Source of the DNA: Coraliomargarita sinensis
Lineage (GTDB): Bacteria; Verrucomicrobiota; Verrucomicrobiia; Opitutales; Coraliomargaritaceae
Length of the DNA stretch: 64,000 nt
Reading direction: 5' to 3'
Assembly (NCBI RefSeq): GCF_003185655.1
Contig: NZ_QHJQ01000005.1
Span: 1-64,000 of the forward strand
Shown here: piece by piece, positions 45,037 through 53,251 of the stretch
Layout of the letters: each line of letters opens with the position of its first letter
Numbering within the stretch: position 1 is the first letter of the stretch
Program-made: the position numbers and the translations under genes
The notes under the pieces: generated by a model
Database searches by the model: none
Seen by the model: only the letters and a program-made list of their open reading frames with translations
What the model was told of the DNA's origin: nothing

Positions 45037-45105
45037 GCCAACCAGTCGGTGGTATCAACTCCTTTACGCTCCGCTTCACTCCGCGATACACCTCTAACGT
45101 TAGCC
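45037..45105 (+). other. attC3 recombination site
   Basis: GCCAACCAGTCGGTGGTATC at the left and GATACACCTCTAACGTTAGCC region at the right. GGTGGTATC pairs with GATACACC, and GTTAGCC is the right core. The central loop contains CGCTCCGCTTCACTCCG, similar to attC1 and attC6. Confidence 0.82.
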
Positions 45106-45115
45106 AGAAAGAGAA

Positions 45116-45937
45116 ATGAAAGTATGTTACTGCGATGAAACTGGAATAGGGACCGAACCTATAGGCGTTATGGTGGGAATTGTGGTCGATTCATCTCGCA
45201 TGCACGTAACAAAAGAACACTGGGGAGGCCTACTTGCTGAATTATCGAGAATTGTTGGGCGTCCATTGCAAGAACTCCACACACACCAATTCTATGCCGG
45301 CTCTGGTGTCTGGAAGAATTTAGACGGGCCCGATAGGGCAGAAGTAATCAGTGTTATCTTCGAGTGGCTTGAAGCTAGAAAGCACCATGTCGTCTATACA
45401 GCAGTCTTGAAAGGGAAGTATGAAGAGAGTCTTAAGGCAGGTCTTCTTCCTAAGGAATTAGGGAGCTTGTGGCGATTCATGGGCTGTCACATCATACTAT
45501 CTATGCAGAGAGCCTACCAAACGGAACCAAAGAAAAAGGGTAATACGATTTTTGTCTTTGATAATGAGCATCGTGAAATGGTTGACTTTATTGACCTCAT
45601 TAAAAACCCACCCGCATGGTGCGACACATATTACAATAAAAAGAAAAAACAGAATCAGTTAGATCAGATCATTGATGTTCCTTACTTTGGTGATTCAAAG
45701 GATGTAGCACTAATTCAGCTAGCTGATTTTGTAGCATTTTTCATTCGGCGGTATGCCGAGATAAAGGAGAATCTCGTTCCGCCTAAGTATACCGATGAAA
45801 AAGAAAAAATTAATTCTTGGGCGAAATATATTTCCAAAAGGTCTATAGGCAGAACTTCGATATTTCCTAAGGTAGGTCGTTGCTCATGCGCGGACTATTT
45901 CTTTGATCACGCACCTGAGAGCATTAGAAACCTATAA
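45116..45937 (+). CDS. Cassette 4: DUF3800-family protein
   Basis: 273 residues. The family's acidic marks are present: KVCYCDETGIGTEPIGVMVG at the start, TIFVFDNEHREMVDFIDLIK in the middle, and IDVPYFGDSKDVALIQLADF then VAFFIRRYAE near the end. DUF3800 proteins have an RNase H-like fold with conserved Asp/Glu and occur widely in phage and defence regions; their activity is not established here. It begins 10 bases after attC3 and ends two bases before attC4. Confidence 0.83.
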   Translation: MKVCYCDETGIGTEPIGVMVGIVVDSSRMHVTKEHWGGLLAELSRIVGRPLQELHTHQFYAGSGVWKNLDGPDRAEVISVIFEWLEARKHHVVYTAVLKGKYEESLKAGLLPKELGSLWRFMGCHIILSMQRAYQTEPKKKGNTIFVFDNEHREMVDFIDLIKNPPAWCDTYYNKKKKQNQLDQIIDVPYFGDSKDVALIQLADFVAFFIRRYAEIKENLVPPKYTDEKEKINSWAKYISKRSIGRTSIFPKVGRCSCADYFFDHAPESIRNL

Positions 45938-45939
45938 AA

Positions 45940-45995
45940 GGCTAATCAGTCGAGAGTGGCAACGGCATTCGCCGCGCCACCTCTTGACGTTATGG
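45940..45995 (+). other. attC4 recombination site
   Basis: GGCTAATCAGTCGAGAGTGGC at the left (GAGAGTGGC) pairs with GCCACCTCTT at the right, ending GACGTTATGG. The loop is short (AACGGCATTCGCCGC). Confidence 0.78.
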
Positions 45996-46012
45996 ACAGA
46001 ATGTTACCTACA

Positions 46013-46783
46013 ATGCAATTTATACACAATGACCTTGGCCACAGAAGCGGTGGCGAAATAGTGGAAATCACGTTAACGAGTGGGGCAAATGTCCGATTGA
46101 TGGACAGCTCGAATTTCTCATCATACAAAAACGGTCGGCGTCATACATATATTGGCGGTCTGGCTAAAACGTCGCCTCTAAGACTGCAAATCCCACGTTC
46201 TGGCCACTGGCATGTGGCTATTGACATGCAGGGCTTGAGGGGGAGCACACGAGCAAGCGTGAGAGTTTTACCTGGAGCACTCCCTGATATTCGAGAGGCT
46301 CCACTTTCTGCCGCGCCGGGACTAGTTCGTGAACTTACGCCGCCGTCTCCCGATGCATCGGGTCGCGTTCATGACGTCTTTATATCCCATGCTTCTGAAG
46401 ATAAAGATGCGATAGTAAGACCATTAGCCAATGCGCTCATCTCGGAGGGACTTGATGTCTGGTATGACGAATTCACATTAAGAATTGGTGACAGTTTGAG
46501 GCAGAAGATTGACCAAGGCCTTGCCCACAGTAGAGTTGGGCTCGTCGTTCTTTCGGCTTCGTTCATTACGAAAGGGTGGACTAATTATGAATTGGATGGA
46601 ATTGTTACTAGGTCGGTCTCAGGTGAGCAGATTCTGCTGCCGATATGGCACGGTCTTACTAAGCAGCAGGTGATGGATTTTAGCCCATCGCTTGCTGACA
46701 AAGTCGCTCGCAGCACGGCAACCCACACAATTGAAGAGATCGCATCAGAAATTGCTGAATTGATCCGATCCAAATCAAAATGA
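46013..46783 (+). CDS. Cassette 5: DUF1883-TIR fusion protein
   Basis: Start set at ATG 46013 because the DUF1883 domain begins MQFIHNDLGHRSGGEIVEIT; earlier in-frame ATGs (45992, 46001) lie at the attC4 edge. It encodes 256 residues. DUF1883 is about 1-90 (VRLMDSSNFSSYKNGRRHTY; GHWHVAIDM). A Pro-rich linker leads to a TIR domain (about 120-255): HDVFISHASEDKDAIVRPLA, GLDVWYDEFTLRIGDSL, and WTNYELDGIV with the likely catalytic E193. DUF1883-TIR fusions are known in bacteria and probably act as NAD-consuming defence effectors, DUF1883 serving as ligand or partner binder (inference). Confidence 0.85.
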   Translation: MQFIHNDLGHRSGGEIVEITLTSGANVRLMDSSNFSSYKNGRRHTYIGGLAKTSPLRLQIPRSGHWHVAIDMQGLRGSTRASVRVLPGALPDIREAPLSAAPGLVRELTPPSPDASGRVHDVFISHASEDKDAIVRPLANALISEGLDVWYDEFTLRIGDSLRQKIDQGLAHSRVGLVVLSASFITKGWTNYELDGIVTRSVSGEQILLPIWHGLTKQQVMDFSPSLADKVARSTATHTIEEIASEIAELIRSKSK

Positions 46784-46830
46784 ACAAAGACGGCATAAAG
46801 AAATTAGTGCACATAATTCTGGCGTTAGAT
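46781..46830 (+). other. attC5 recombination site (weak)
   Basis: TGAACAAAGACGGCATAAAG at the left matches the left consensus loosely, and CTGGCGTTAGAT is a good right core. AATTA/TAATT is the only clear stem. Placement between two cassettes supports it. Confidence 0.5.
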
Positions 46831-47566
46831 GAAAGAATTTCAATTTCACGACATATACTCTCTAGTCTCACTGATCGACAGATCCGTGCATTACGAGGAG
46901 CAATTCTGGAACCACGATGAAGAGATGTTCGTCGCAGCATCGGCTAAGTTTTCGAGAGATACTTTGTTACACTTGTATACAGTCACACGCGCCTACAACC
47001 ACTATCATCGAGATTTTAGAAAAAATGGTGACCTTATCGAAGAAGACGAGCTTGAACACTGGATGTCACTTTTCGCAAGCTACGGAGTGAAAATTGTTCC
47101 ACTCAAAATCGAAGATGAAGAAGAGGCAGAAAAGTGGATGGACGATAATCAAGACAGCTTCCTAGATTTATTTGATAAGATGAGTGAAGAAGTCTTTCAT
47201 ATTCTATTTCCAAATCGTAACTTTCTCATAAAATTCAATAGATTGGTTGCAGAGCAGATACAGGAAACCAAATACCCAACAAACGTATTAACAAAGAAAG
47301 GAACGATAAAGAGGGTAAGCATTCCTAAATGGGTTCAAAACGCAGTCTTTCACAGAGACAAAGGGCGATGCATTTACTGCAATACCGACTTAACCGGAAT
47401 CGTAAACACGCTTACTACTAAGAATTTTGATCACATTGTCCCACTTGATATGCATGGAGCTAACGACCCATGCAACATACAGTTGGCCTGCGAAAAATGC
47501 AATAAGAGCAAGTCTAATACAGAAGCCTCAACAACCAACAAGTATCACCCATGGTGGCCCGAATAA
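46829..47566 (+). CDS. Cassette 6: HNH endonuclease
   Basis: 245 residues. The N-terminal 160 residues are helical (EEQFWNHDEEMFVAASAKFS; DSFLDLFDKMSEEVFHILFP). The C-terminal HNH site reads AVFHRDKGRCIYCNTDLTGI, NFDHIVPLDMHGANDPCNIQ, then LACEKCNKSKSNTEAS. This gives both zinc CxxC pairs and the catalytic DH. Such free-standing HNH proteins often serve in restriction or other defence roles. The ATG falls in the last bases of attC5. Confidence 0.85.
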   Translation: MKEFQFHDIYSLVSLIDRSVHYEEQFWNHDEEMFVAASAKFSRDTLLHLYTVTRAYNHYHRDFRKNGDLIEEDELEHWMSLFASYGVKIVPLKIEDEEEAEKWMDDNQDSFLDLFDKMSEEVFHILFPNRNFLIKFNRLVAEQIQETKYPTNVLTKKGTIKRVSIPKWVQNAVFHRDKGRCIYCNTDLTGIVNTLTTKNFDHIVPLDMHGANDPCNIQLACEKCNKSKSNTEASTTNKYHPWWPE

Positions 47567-47569
47567 AGA

Positions 47570-47642
47570 ATCTATCGAGGCAGTCGTATTAAATCCGTTA
47601 CGCGCTCCATGCTTCACTACGTGATATACTTTGACGTTAATA
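47570..47642 (+). other. attC6 recombination site
   Basis: TCGAGGCAGTCGTATTAAATCC at the left and GATATACTTTGACGTTAATA at the right. The loop has CGCGCTCCATGCTTCACTACG, resembling those of attC1 and attC3. Confidence 0.68.
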
Positions 47643-47646
47643 AAAA

Positions 47647-48447
47647 ATGAATAGACCGTTCGATAATTTAACGACAAATTCGAGTGCTTTTTCGGTCTCC
47701 TGTCTCTACTGGAACGTTAGAGATGGCGTCACCGAAACCACTTTTGAGAATCAGATCAGCTTTCTTAAAGCAGTACTCGATGAACTAATTCCAGATATCG
47801 TCGTATTGTCTGAGGCGAATCGGCCTCAATTCCCTAAATCGACATCTGCTTCAGTTATAACAATCAAAGGATATGAGAATAAAGGATTTTTTCCTTACAC
47901 CGCTAGTTCATCTGAAAGTGGCAGAGGTTTCATAGTTTTGATTAGGAAGGAAATGATCAGCTCGGGTTGTATCGAAGTTGTGAATACACAATACGATGAT
48001 TTTATTCGTTTCAATTGCCGTACAACGACCAGTAATTTTACGCTCGATGCAATTCACAGAAAAAAAGGGAATAATAAAATATATGAGCAATTATCCAAAG
48101 AGCCATTTAGTGGCTTGATAGGTGACTTTAACTCAAAGTGTAATGATGTCCTTTCGAAATTACCTACTAAAGGCACTGTATATGTAGAATGCCCAAGCAC
48201 CATTTGCCCGGGGGCTTTTGTTCCGATATCTGGCTGGAGGCATGAGCAGTTTGCAACCTGCGTGAATGAAAGTAATGAGGGTGACGACAAGCCAGTTTGC
48301 AGTAGAATAGATCATGCATTCGCTTTTGGTGTTGACTTAGAACTGATTCATATTGAGCGCCTTTTTGGATCTAACCATATTCCTATCTTCGGACGTTTCT
48401 TTCTTAAAGCAGCTCAAGTCATGTGCAAACGAGACGGAGCTGGGTAA
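47647..48447 (+). CDS. Cassette 7: endonuclease/exonuclease/phosphatase-family protein
   Basis: 266 residues. The EEP motifs are in order: SCLYWNVRDG (the usual NxR start), PDIVVLSEANRPQFP with the metal-binding Glu, SGRGFIVLIRKEM, FSGLIGDFNSKCND with the GDFN signature, and a final GSNHIPIFGRFFL, where Ser-Asn-His replaces the usual SDH. The change from Asp to Asn near the catalytic His may affect activity. It could be a nuclease or phosphodiesterase. No signal peptide. It begins five bases after attC6. Confidence 0.8.
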   Translation: MNRPFDNLTTNSSAFSVSCLYWNVRDGVTETTFENQISFLKAVLDELIPDIVVLSEANRPQFPKSTSASVITIKGYENKGFFPYTASSSESGRGFIVLIRKEMISSGCIEVVNTQYDDFIRFNCRTTTSNFTLDAIHRKKGNNKIYEQLSKEPFSGLIGDFNSKCNDVLSKLPTKGTVYVECPSTICPGAFVPISGWRHEQFATCVNESNEGDDKPVCSRIDHAFAFGVDLELIHIERLFGSNHIPIFGRFFLKAAQVMCKRDGAG

Positions 48448-48484
48448 CATCGCTAATGCGCCATGCCAGACCGCGACGTTGGGC
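48442..48484 (+). other. attC7 recombination site (short)
   Basis: GGGTAACATCGC at the left and GCGACGTTGGGC at the right, overlapping the stop of cassette 7. The central GGCGCATT/ATGCGCC-type stem is short. The right core GTTGGGC is a good match. Confidence 0.55.
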
Positions 48485-48731
48485 AAAAGAATAGTTGCAA
48501 TCAAAACCCAAAAATTAAATGGTCGATAAAGAAATCCGAGAAGGAAGTTAGGAAGAAAATCCAACCTCCAAAGAAGTATACCACTAAGAAAAACGCATTT
48601 TTGAACATCTACGAATGTTGGCGAAGACTTATGAATGCTCGGCCGATTTCTGAGGAAAATAACCAAATAAAATACCAAAAATTGGGACAGAAATGCCATA
48701 AGTCACTGATTATTAGGACTCGAATTTCCGC
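48485..48731 (+). other. AT-rich tail of the array up to attR
   Basis: A Lys-rich open frame (48463-48738) crosses attC7 and runs into attR. Its composition (EKEVRKKIQPPKKYTTKKNA) may be a truncated cassette or chance. Nothing else is seen. Confidence 0.35.
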
Positions 48732-48782
48732 CTCATAACCTGAAGGTCCCTGGTTCAAATCCAGGCCCTGCACCCAATTTAA
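48732..48782 (+). repeat. attR: 51-bp copy of the tRNA-fMet 3' end
   Basis: Identical to 18007-18057; not a functional tRNA because the 5' half is absent. Marks the right end of the island. Confidence 0.92.
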
Positions 48783-48812
48783 AAGCCCACTGGTAACAGT
48801 GGGTTTTTTTAT
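48783..48812 (+). terminator. Terminator hairpin right of attR
   Basis: AGCCCACTGG/ACAGTGGGTT stem followed by seven T. It takes the position of a tRNA terminator after the second copy of the tRNA end. Confidence 0.75.
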
Positions 48813-48897
48813 TGCAGGTGCAAACTGGAGTTGAACCAGTCGGTTCTACCGAGGCGCTTCAGCGCCGACACAGGAGGAACGCAGTGATCGACCAAAC

Positions 48898-48923
48898 AAT
48901 CCAGGCCCTGCACCCAATTTAAG
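48898..48923 (+). repeat. Third, partial copy of the tRNA-fMet 3' end
   Basis: AATCCAGGCCCTGCACCCAA then TTTAAG: 26 bases identical to the tRNA 3' end and its first downstream base, 166 bases right of attR. It implies an earlier tandem insertion of which only 48783-48897 remains. It is followed by another hairpin and T-run (48923-48952), probably the original chromosomal terminator. Confidence 0.8.
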
Positions 48924-48952
48924 GTCGTCACCTACGGTGGCGCCCTTTTTTT
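48923..48952 (+). terminator. Probable ancestral tRNA-fMet terminator
   Basis: GGTCGTCACC/GGTGGCGCCC stem followed by seven T directly after the third tRNA-end copy. Confidence 0.65.
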
Positions 48953-49030
48953 GGGCTCGTTTTATGTGTTTTGTGGTCGGTCAATATTTTCAGCCTTGTC
49001 CGATGTCTTTGCCTGCACAGTTTCCAGTTT

Positions 49031-50320
49031 ATGAGTATTCTACCGCGCCGTCAGTTTTTGAAAACCGGGGCCGTTGCTTTAGGGGTGGCGCCGCTTATTC
49101 TCAATCGCTCCTTTGCCGGGTCGGTGAATGACGAGGTCCATCTCGGTTGTATCGGCGTCGGTCAGCGGGGTGGGGTCAACCTTAAGAACTTTCTCAACAC
49201 CAAAGGCGTCCGGGTCGTGGCCGTCTGCGATGTGGATGCCAAGTTTGCGGCCGAAAAGAAGGCCTGGGTGGATGAGTTCTACGGTAACAAGGACTGTAAA
49301 ATCTTCGAGCGCCACGAGGACCTGCTCGCCTTGAATGGACTGGACGCCGTTTGTCTTAGCACGCCGGACCACTGGCATGCGAAGATCGGCATCGATGCGG
49401 CCCATGCCGGCTTGGACATTTACGGGGAAAAGCCCTTTGCCTGGGGACTGGTCGAGGGGCGAAAGTTGGCCGATGCGGTCAAGCAGAACGGCTGCGTCTG
49501 GCAAACGGGATGCTGGCAGCGTTCGACCGGTCCTTTTCGCCGTTTTAAGGCGCTCATCGAGCGGGGTGTTCTGGGGAAGATGCACCGCTACGAGTGCGGC
49601 ACGCCCGGCGGCTGGGGTGAGCGTTTCCTACCGCCGGAGGATGAGTGGGCGGAGCGCATCGGCAAGCCTCCGGCATCCCTCGATTGGGAGCGCTACTGTG
49701 GGCCAGCCGGGAGGCAGACCTATCATCCTGTACTTCATCCCTGGAATTGGCGGTGGACGAATGTTTTCGGCGGCGGGCAGCTGCTGGACTGGGTCGGGCA
49801 CCATGTGGATATCGCCATGTGGACGCTGGGTCTCGATCACACCGGCCCGGTCAAAGTGGAGGGCAGCGGCGTAAAAGCTCCGCACCCTGTTTACGATGTT
49901 TACACTGAGTATCAGTACGACGGGACTTTCGTGGATGGCCGGGTCTTCGAGGTACGCAGCGACTTCTGGGGTGCGAAGTTTACCGGTGAGAACGGATGGA
50001 TGCATGTCAACCGTAACGGGTTGTTCGCCGCAAGCGATCCGGACGCAAAGGAGGGTGACCGCCGCCACCCCATGCTGAGGGAGTTGCCCGAGGATTTTCA
50101 GAACCGCGTGCCGTCGCACTTTGAGGATTTTATCAACTGCGTTCGGACGCGTGAGACGACCGTAGCACCTGCCGAGGCCGGGCACCGTGCCGCCTCATTC
50201 GGTCAACTGGCGATTGCTGCTATTGATGCGGGGCGCGCCCTGCATTGGGATCCGGGGGCGGAAAAAGTCATCGGCGATGATGAACTGGCGAAGCATCCGC
50301 GCCTGGACTCAAGGTTATGA
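49031..50320 (+). CDS. Tat-exported Gfo/Idh/MocA oxidoreductase
   Basis: Start set at ATG 49031; upstream codons in the frame do not fit the family. The protein begins MSILPRRQFLKTGAVALGVA, a twin-arginine signal. It encodes 429 residues. HLGCIGVGQRGGVNLKNF is the Rossmann nucleotide loop, LDAVCLSTPDHWHAKIGIDA and GLDIYGEKPFAWGLVEGRKL the EKP active-site block. The C-terminal substrate domain contains GGGQLLDWVGHHVDIAMWTL with the catalytic His. These enzymes reduce or oxidise sugars and related compounds with bound NAD(P). First gene right of the island. Confidence 0.9.
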   Translation: MSILPRRQFLKTGAVALGVAPLILNRSFAGSVNDEVHLGCIGVGQRGGVNLKNFLNTKGVRVVAVCDVDAKFAAEKKAWVDEFYGNKDCKIFERHEDLLALNGLDAVCLSTPDHWHAKIGIDAAHAGLDIYGEKPFAWGLVEGRKLADAVKQNGCVWQTGCWQRSTGPFRRFKALIERGVLGKMHRYECGTPGGWGERFLPPEDEWAERIGKPPASLDWERYCGPAGRQTYHPVLHPWNWRWTNVFGGGQLLDWVGHHVDIAMWTLGLDHTGPVKVEGSGVKAPHPVYDVYTEYQYDGTFVDGRVFEVRSDFWGAKFTGENGWMHVNRNGLFAASDPDAKEGDRRHPMLRELPEDFQNRVPSHFEDFINCVRTRETTVAPAEAGHRAASFGQLAIAAIDAGRALHWDPGAEKVIGDDELAKHPRLDSRL

Positions 50321-50348
50321 AAAAGCCCGGGGCGATGAAACCCCGGGC
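50321..50348 (-). terminator. Terminator between convergent oxidoreductase genes
   Basis: GCCCGGGG (50325-50332) and CCCCGGGC (50341-50348) form a perfect stem. The A-run at 50321-50324 gives T on the minus strand, so it mainly ends the 50386-51684 transcript. Confidence 0.8.
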
Positions 50349-50385
50349 CAGTAAATCCAAACGATAAACGAGAGGTGCCTGTTTA

Positions 50386-51684
50386 CTAGGCGTTGAGCAC
50401 CTTCCAGTCGCTGTGCGCGCCGGGCACGGCCGGTTCCATGTCGGGCATGTCGACATCGCCTTTCTCGAAATCGATGGCCGCGGGTGCGAGTGTGCCATTG
50501 TAGAATTCCGAGTCGGCATTTTCCGTCAGGTCGGACCAGCGAATGAGCTTGCCGGTGTAGGCTGCCATACGACCGCCGACAGCCAAGAGCGTGGCTTCGG
50601 CCACCTCGCGGGAACGGTTGATGGGACCGCCCTTGCCGCGTATGCCTTTCAGCAAGTCGACATGCTCCTGAACCATGCCAGCCGAGTGATCGACCGTCAC
50701 CGGTTTGATGGAGACATCCTTACCAAAGGCGCGGGGGCCGTTGGTGTAGCCCTCGGTGCCGCGGAAGGTTTCGCCTACACGGTTGTAGCAATCCGCGATT
50801 TGTCGGCACTGACTGTGGATGTGGACGCCGTCACCAAAGTCGAAGTCGACGTTGAAGAAGTCGAACTGATTGCCGCCGGCGACCTCGCGGCGTGCGCAAC
50901 CACCGTAACCAATGAGCGCTCTCGGCGGGCGGCCCATGATCCAGTTCATGACGTCGAGCTGGTGCACGTGTTGTTCGACGATATGGTCGCCGGACATCTC
51001 GGTGAAGTTCAGCCAGTTGCGGGCGAGGAAATCGCGGTTATCCATGTCCGGCTTGCGCTCCATGGTCCAGAGGGTGCCCATGTTCCAATAGACCGCACCA
51101 CCGACGACATCACCGATCGCACCGGCTTCCACCTGAGCGATCATTTCAAGATAGTTTTGTTGGTGGCGGCGCTGTGTGCCGGCCACAACGGAAAGTCCCT
51201 TCTTGGCGGCCAGTTCCCCGGTCTCCATCACGCTGCGCACGCCCGCCGGATCGACCGCTACCGGCTTTTCGATGAAGCAGTGCTTACCCGCTTCGATACA
51301 GGCCTTGAAGTGAACGGGGCGAAAATTCGGAGGTGTTGCCATCAGGACAACCTCGGCATCGGAATTCGCGACCTTATGGTAAGCATCGAAGCCGTAGTGC
51401 CCAACGGAACTGTCCAGCTCGAAGCGTTGGAGGGCACCATTGAGGCGGTCCTGGAAAGCATCACACACCGCGACGATTTCCGTCTCGATGCCTAAGAGCT
51501 CCGTGGCTTGGAGAAAGTTTTTCAGAGCGCCTTTGCCCCGGCCTCCGCAGCCAATCAATCCGACTTTGATTTTGCTGGTATTCAGGCCGTTCACGGTCTG
51601 AGCGCCCAAAATATTAAAGGCGGGAATGGCCGCGCCGGTGATGGTGGCGGCTTTGACGAAGTTTCGACGGGTGATGTTCTGCAT
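50386..51684 (-). CDS. Tat-exported Gfo/Idh/MocA oxidoreductase (second)
   Basis: 432 residues. The Tat signal is MQNITRRNFVKAATITGAAI. The nucleotide loop is KVGLIGCGGRGKGALKNFLQ; AEVVLMATPPNFRPVHFKAC and GKHCFIEKPVAVDPAGVRSV give the EKP motif. SGDHIVEQHVHQLDVMNWIM carries the catalytic His region. It lies 19 bp downstream of the DUF1080-ThuA gene on the same strand, so it forms a two-gene operon with it. The presumed role is oxidation of a sugar derivative in the periplasm; substrate unknown. Confidence 0.9.
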   Translation of the reverse strand: MQNITRRNFVKAATITGAAIPAFNILGAQTVNGLNTSKIKVGLIGCGGRGKGALKNFLQATELLGIETEIVAVCDAFQDRLNGALQRFELDSSVGHYGFDAYHKVANSDAEVVLMATPPNFRPVHFKACIEAGKHCFIEKPVAVDPAGVRSVMETGELAAKKGLSVVAGTQRRHQQNYLEMIAQVEAGAIGDVVGGAVYWNMGTLWTMERKPDMDNRDFLARNWLNFTEMSGDHIVEQHVHQLDVMNWIMGRPPRALIGYGGCARREVAGGNQFDFFNVDFDFGDGVHIHSQCRQIADCYNRVGETFRGTEGYTNGPRAFGKDVSIKPVTVDHSAGMVQEHVDLLKGIRGKGGPINRSREVAEATLLAVGGRMAAYTGKLIRWSDLTENADSEFYNGTLAPAAIDFEKGDVDMPDMEPAVPGAHSDWKVLNA

Positions 51685-51703
51685 AGGTACCTAGTGTTCT
51701 GTA

Positions 51704-53251
51704 TTATTTATGGTTCGGTTTTGGATAATCCTGGTTCAGTTCCAAATATGTATCGCTTATGGTTCGGGAGGGTACGCCTTCGGTTGGAATGTCGGCCTTT
51801 GCCGTCCAGAGTAGTGCATTGAGCACAACTTTACGGAAGTCGTCGTCCTGCCAGTTTTTGTGAAAATGCCCCCCGGTGAAACCGAAGCCGCGACCGCCGT
51901 TGGGACGCTCATAAGCCCAGGCCACGTGTTGCGGCTCTCCGGCCTCGACGGCTGCCATTACGGTCGGGTTGCTGCCGCGGTTGGTGTCCTTGGCGCGGGA
52001 AGTCAGTGTTCTCACCGGAGGTATCGCCGAGAGGATCGGCGTGACTCCTTCCATGCCGGGTTGGAAGCGCATGTGGTAATACCATTCGTCACGGATAGTA
52101 AAGGGCTGCACGCCCTTCGTGATGGGGTGGTCGGGCAGTTGGTCGAACGACGCATCCCAGTGCGGGTTGACCGACCAGCCAATTTCAAAATAACCGCCGA
52201 TCCAGTCGAGAAATTGGGGCCCGAGCTCATCCGGGTGCACTTCGGTGGCAAAGTGCAGGCAGGCTACGCCAACGCCGGCATCGGTGAGTGTCTGGATCTT
52301 ATCCTGATGCTCCTTGGCCATGTGACGGCGGAATCCATCACAATACATGACAACGGTGTCCGGATTGTCATAGCCGACCCACGGCTCGGGCCAGGTTCCC
52401 TCCGTTTCCACATGGGCAATGACGTCGGTCCCGCTTTCATTGAGGCAGCGGGCCAGGAGTTGGCTGCCGGCGTTGTGCTCATGGGCGCCGTAACCATGGC
52501 TCTTTTTGCCCGCAAGGAAGAGAATTTCCTTTTTATCGCCCGGCTCCAGCTGACGGAGCCGGATGTTGCGGAACTTGACCTGCATGGGCGGGCCCTGGTG
52601 CAGTTGCAAGGCAATGAGGCCCGATTTCAGGCGGTCTTCGGCATTTTCATAGAATGCCGAAACCGTCACCCCGTTAATCATCTGAATCACCTGCTTGCCG
52701 CGGGCGATGATATGGTACTCGTTCCAGCCGTCCATATCGACGGCGGACAGAATTTCATCCCGGTCGCCGATTTCAGCCATAACTTTTGGTTTGGTCTTTT
52801 TCTCGCCGACCAGTGTTTTTTGTCCGCGATGTGCCAAAATCCCTTTGTGCCGTTCCCCGTAGGCGATCCCCATATACTTCGGGTTTTCCGCGATATCCGC
52901 CTGATAGCCGCCAACTACCCAGTCTTTACCGTCAACCGGAAAGCTGCGATATTGGATGCCGCTGTTGTGGTTGCGCAGCTTAAATTCCACCTTCAGCTCA
53001 AAATCGGCGACGTCACCGCCTTCCCAAATGAGAAAAGTGTTGTGCGGTGTTGTTATATCCTTGGTCGTCTCGCCGACAATGGCGCCGTCTTCAACCCGCC
53101 AGAAGCGCGGGTCCCCGTCCCATCCCTTCAGGGTTTTACCGTCAAATAATTCGATGAATTCCGGCTGGGCCGAGGTTGCATGAACCCCGGCGAAAAGGGC
53201 TACAGCACTGACAGATAGGGAAAGTAGGGGGCGAAATGGGCTCTTTTTCAT
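51704..53251 (-). CDS. DUF1080-ThuA fusion protein
   Basis: 515 residues with a signal peptide (LLSLSVSAVALFAGVHATSA). Domain 1 (about 30-235) is DUF1080: EFIELFDGKTLKGWDGDPRF, RNHNSGIQYRSFP, and WNEYHIIARGKQVIQMINGV. Domain 2 (about 240-500) is ThuA-like, glutamine-amidotransferase fold: EILFLAGKKSHGYGAHEHNA, VGVACLHFATEVHPDELGP, RGFGFTGGHFHKNWQDDDFR. DUF1080 proteins are proposed 3-keto-glycoside hydrolases or lyases; paired with the Gfo/Idh/MocA oxidoreductase just downstream, this fits a 3-keto-sugar route (inference). Confidence 0.88.
   Translation of the reverse strand: MKKSPFRPLLSLSVSAVALFAGVHATSAQPEFIELFDGKTLKGWDGDPRFWRVEDGAIVGETTKDITTPHNTFLIWEGGDVADFELKVEFKLRNHNSGIQYRSFPVDGKDWVVGGYQADIAENPKYMGIAYGERHKGILAHRGQKTLVGEKKTKPKVMAEIGDRDEILSAVDMDGWNEYHIIARGKQVIQMINGVTVSAFYENAEDRLKSGLIALQLHQGPPMQVKFRNIRLRQLEPGDKKEILFLAGKKSHGYGAHEHNAGSQLLARCLNESGTDVIAHVETEGTWPEPWVGYDNPDTVVMYCDGFRRHMAKEHQDKIQTLTDAGVGVACLHFATEVHPDELGPQFLDWIGGYFEIGWSVNPHWDASFDQLPDHPITKGVQPFTIRDEWYYHMRFQPGMEGVTPILSAIPPVRTLTSRAKDTNRGSNPTVMAAVEAGEPQHVAWAYERPNGGRGFGFTGGHFHKNWQDDDFRKVVLNALLWTAKADIPTEGVPSRTISDTYLELNQDYPKPNHK

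Larger units (their letters stand above)
43272..48484 (+). mobile_element. Integron-type cassette array without an integrase (CALIN-like)
   Basis: Seven plus-strand genes, each followed closely by an attC-like site. The left halves share GAACCAGNCG or close variants and the right ends read (G)ACGTT plus RRRY-like bases, with inverted stems such as GATAGTGG/CCACTATT. The genes are unrelated, promoter-poor and 107-313 codons long, as typical for cassettes. No IntI gene is present in the window. Clusters of attC sites lacking integrases are known; one nested in a tRNA-integrated island is notable. Confidence 0.8.

Noticed and set aside
48732..48782. Second tRNA-Met gene
   Set aside because: Only the 3' half is present; the acceptor 5' strand and D arm are missing, so it is an attachment-site copy.
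48838..48875. GAACCAGTCGG near a GGCGC/GCGCC hairpin as an eighth attC
   Set aside because: The left half matches but no GTTRRRY right core follows, and it lies outside attR.
50413..51495. 360-codon open frame on the plus strand
   Set aside because: Exactly antisense to a clear Gfo/Idh/MocA gene; its product has no domain and arises from the GC-rich codon pattern.
51860..53149. 429-codon open frame on the plus strand
   Set aside because: Antisense to the DUF1080-ThuA gene, no signal or motif.
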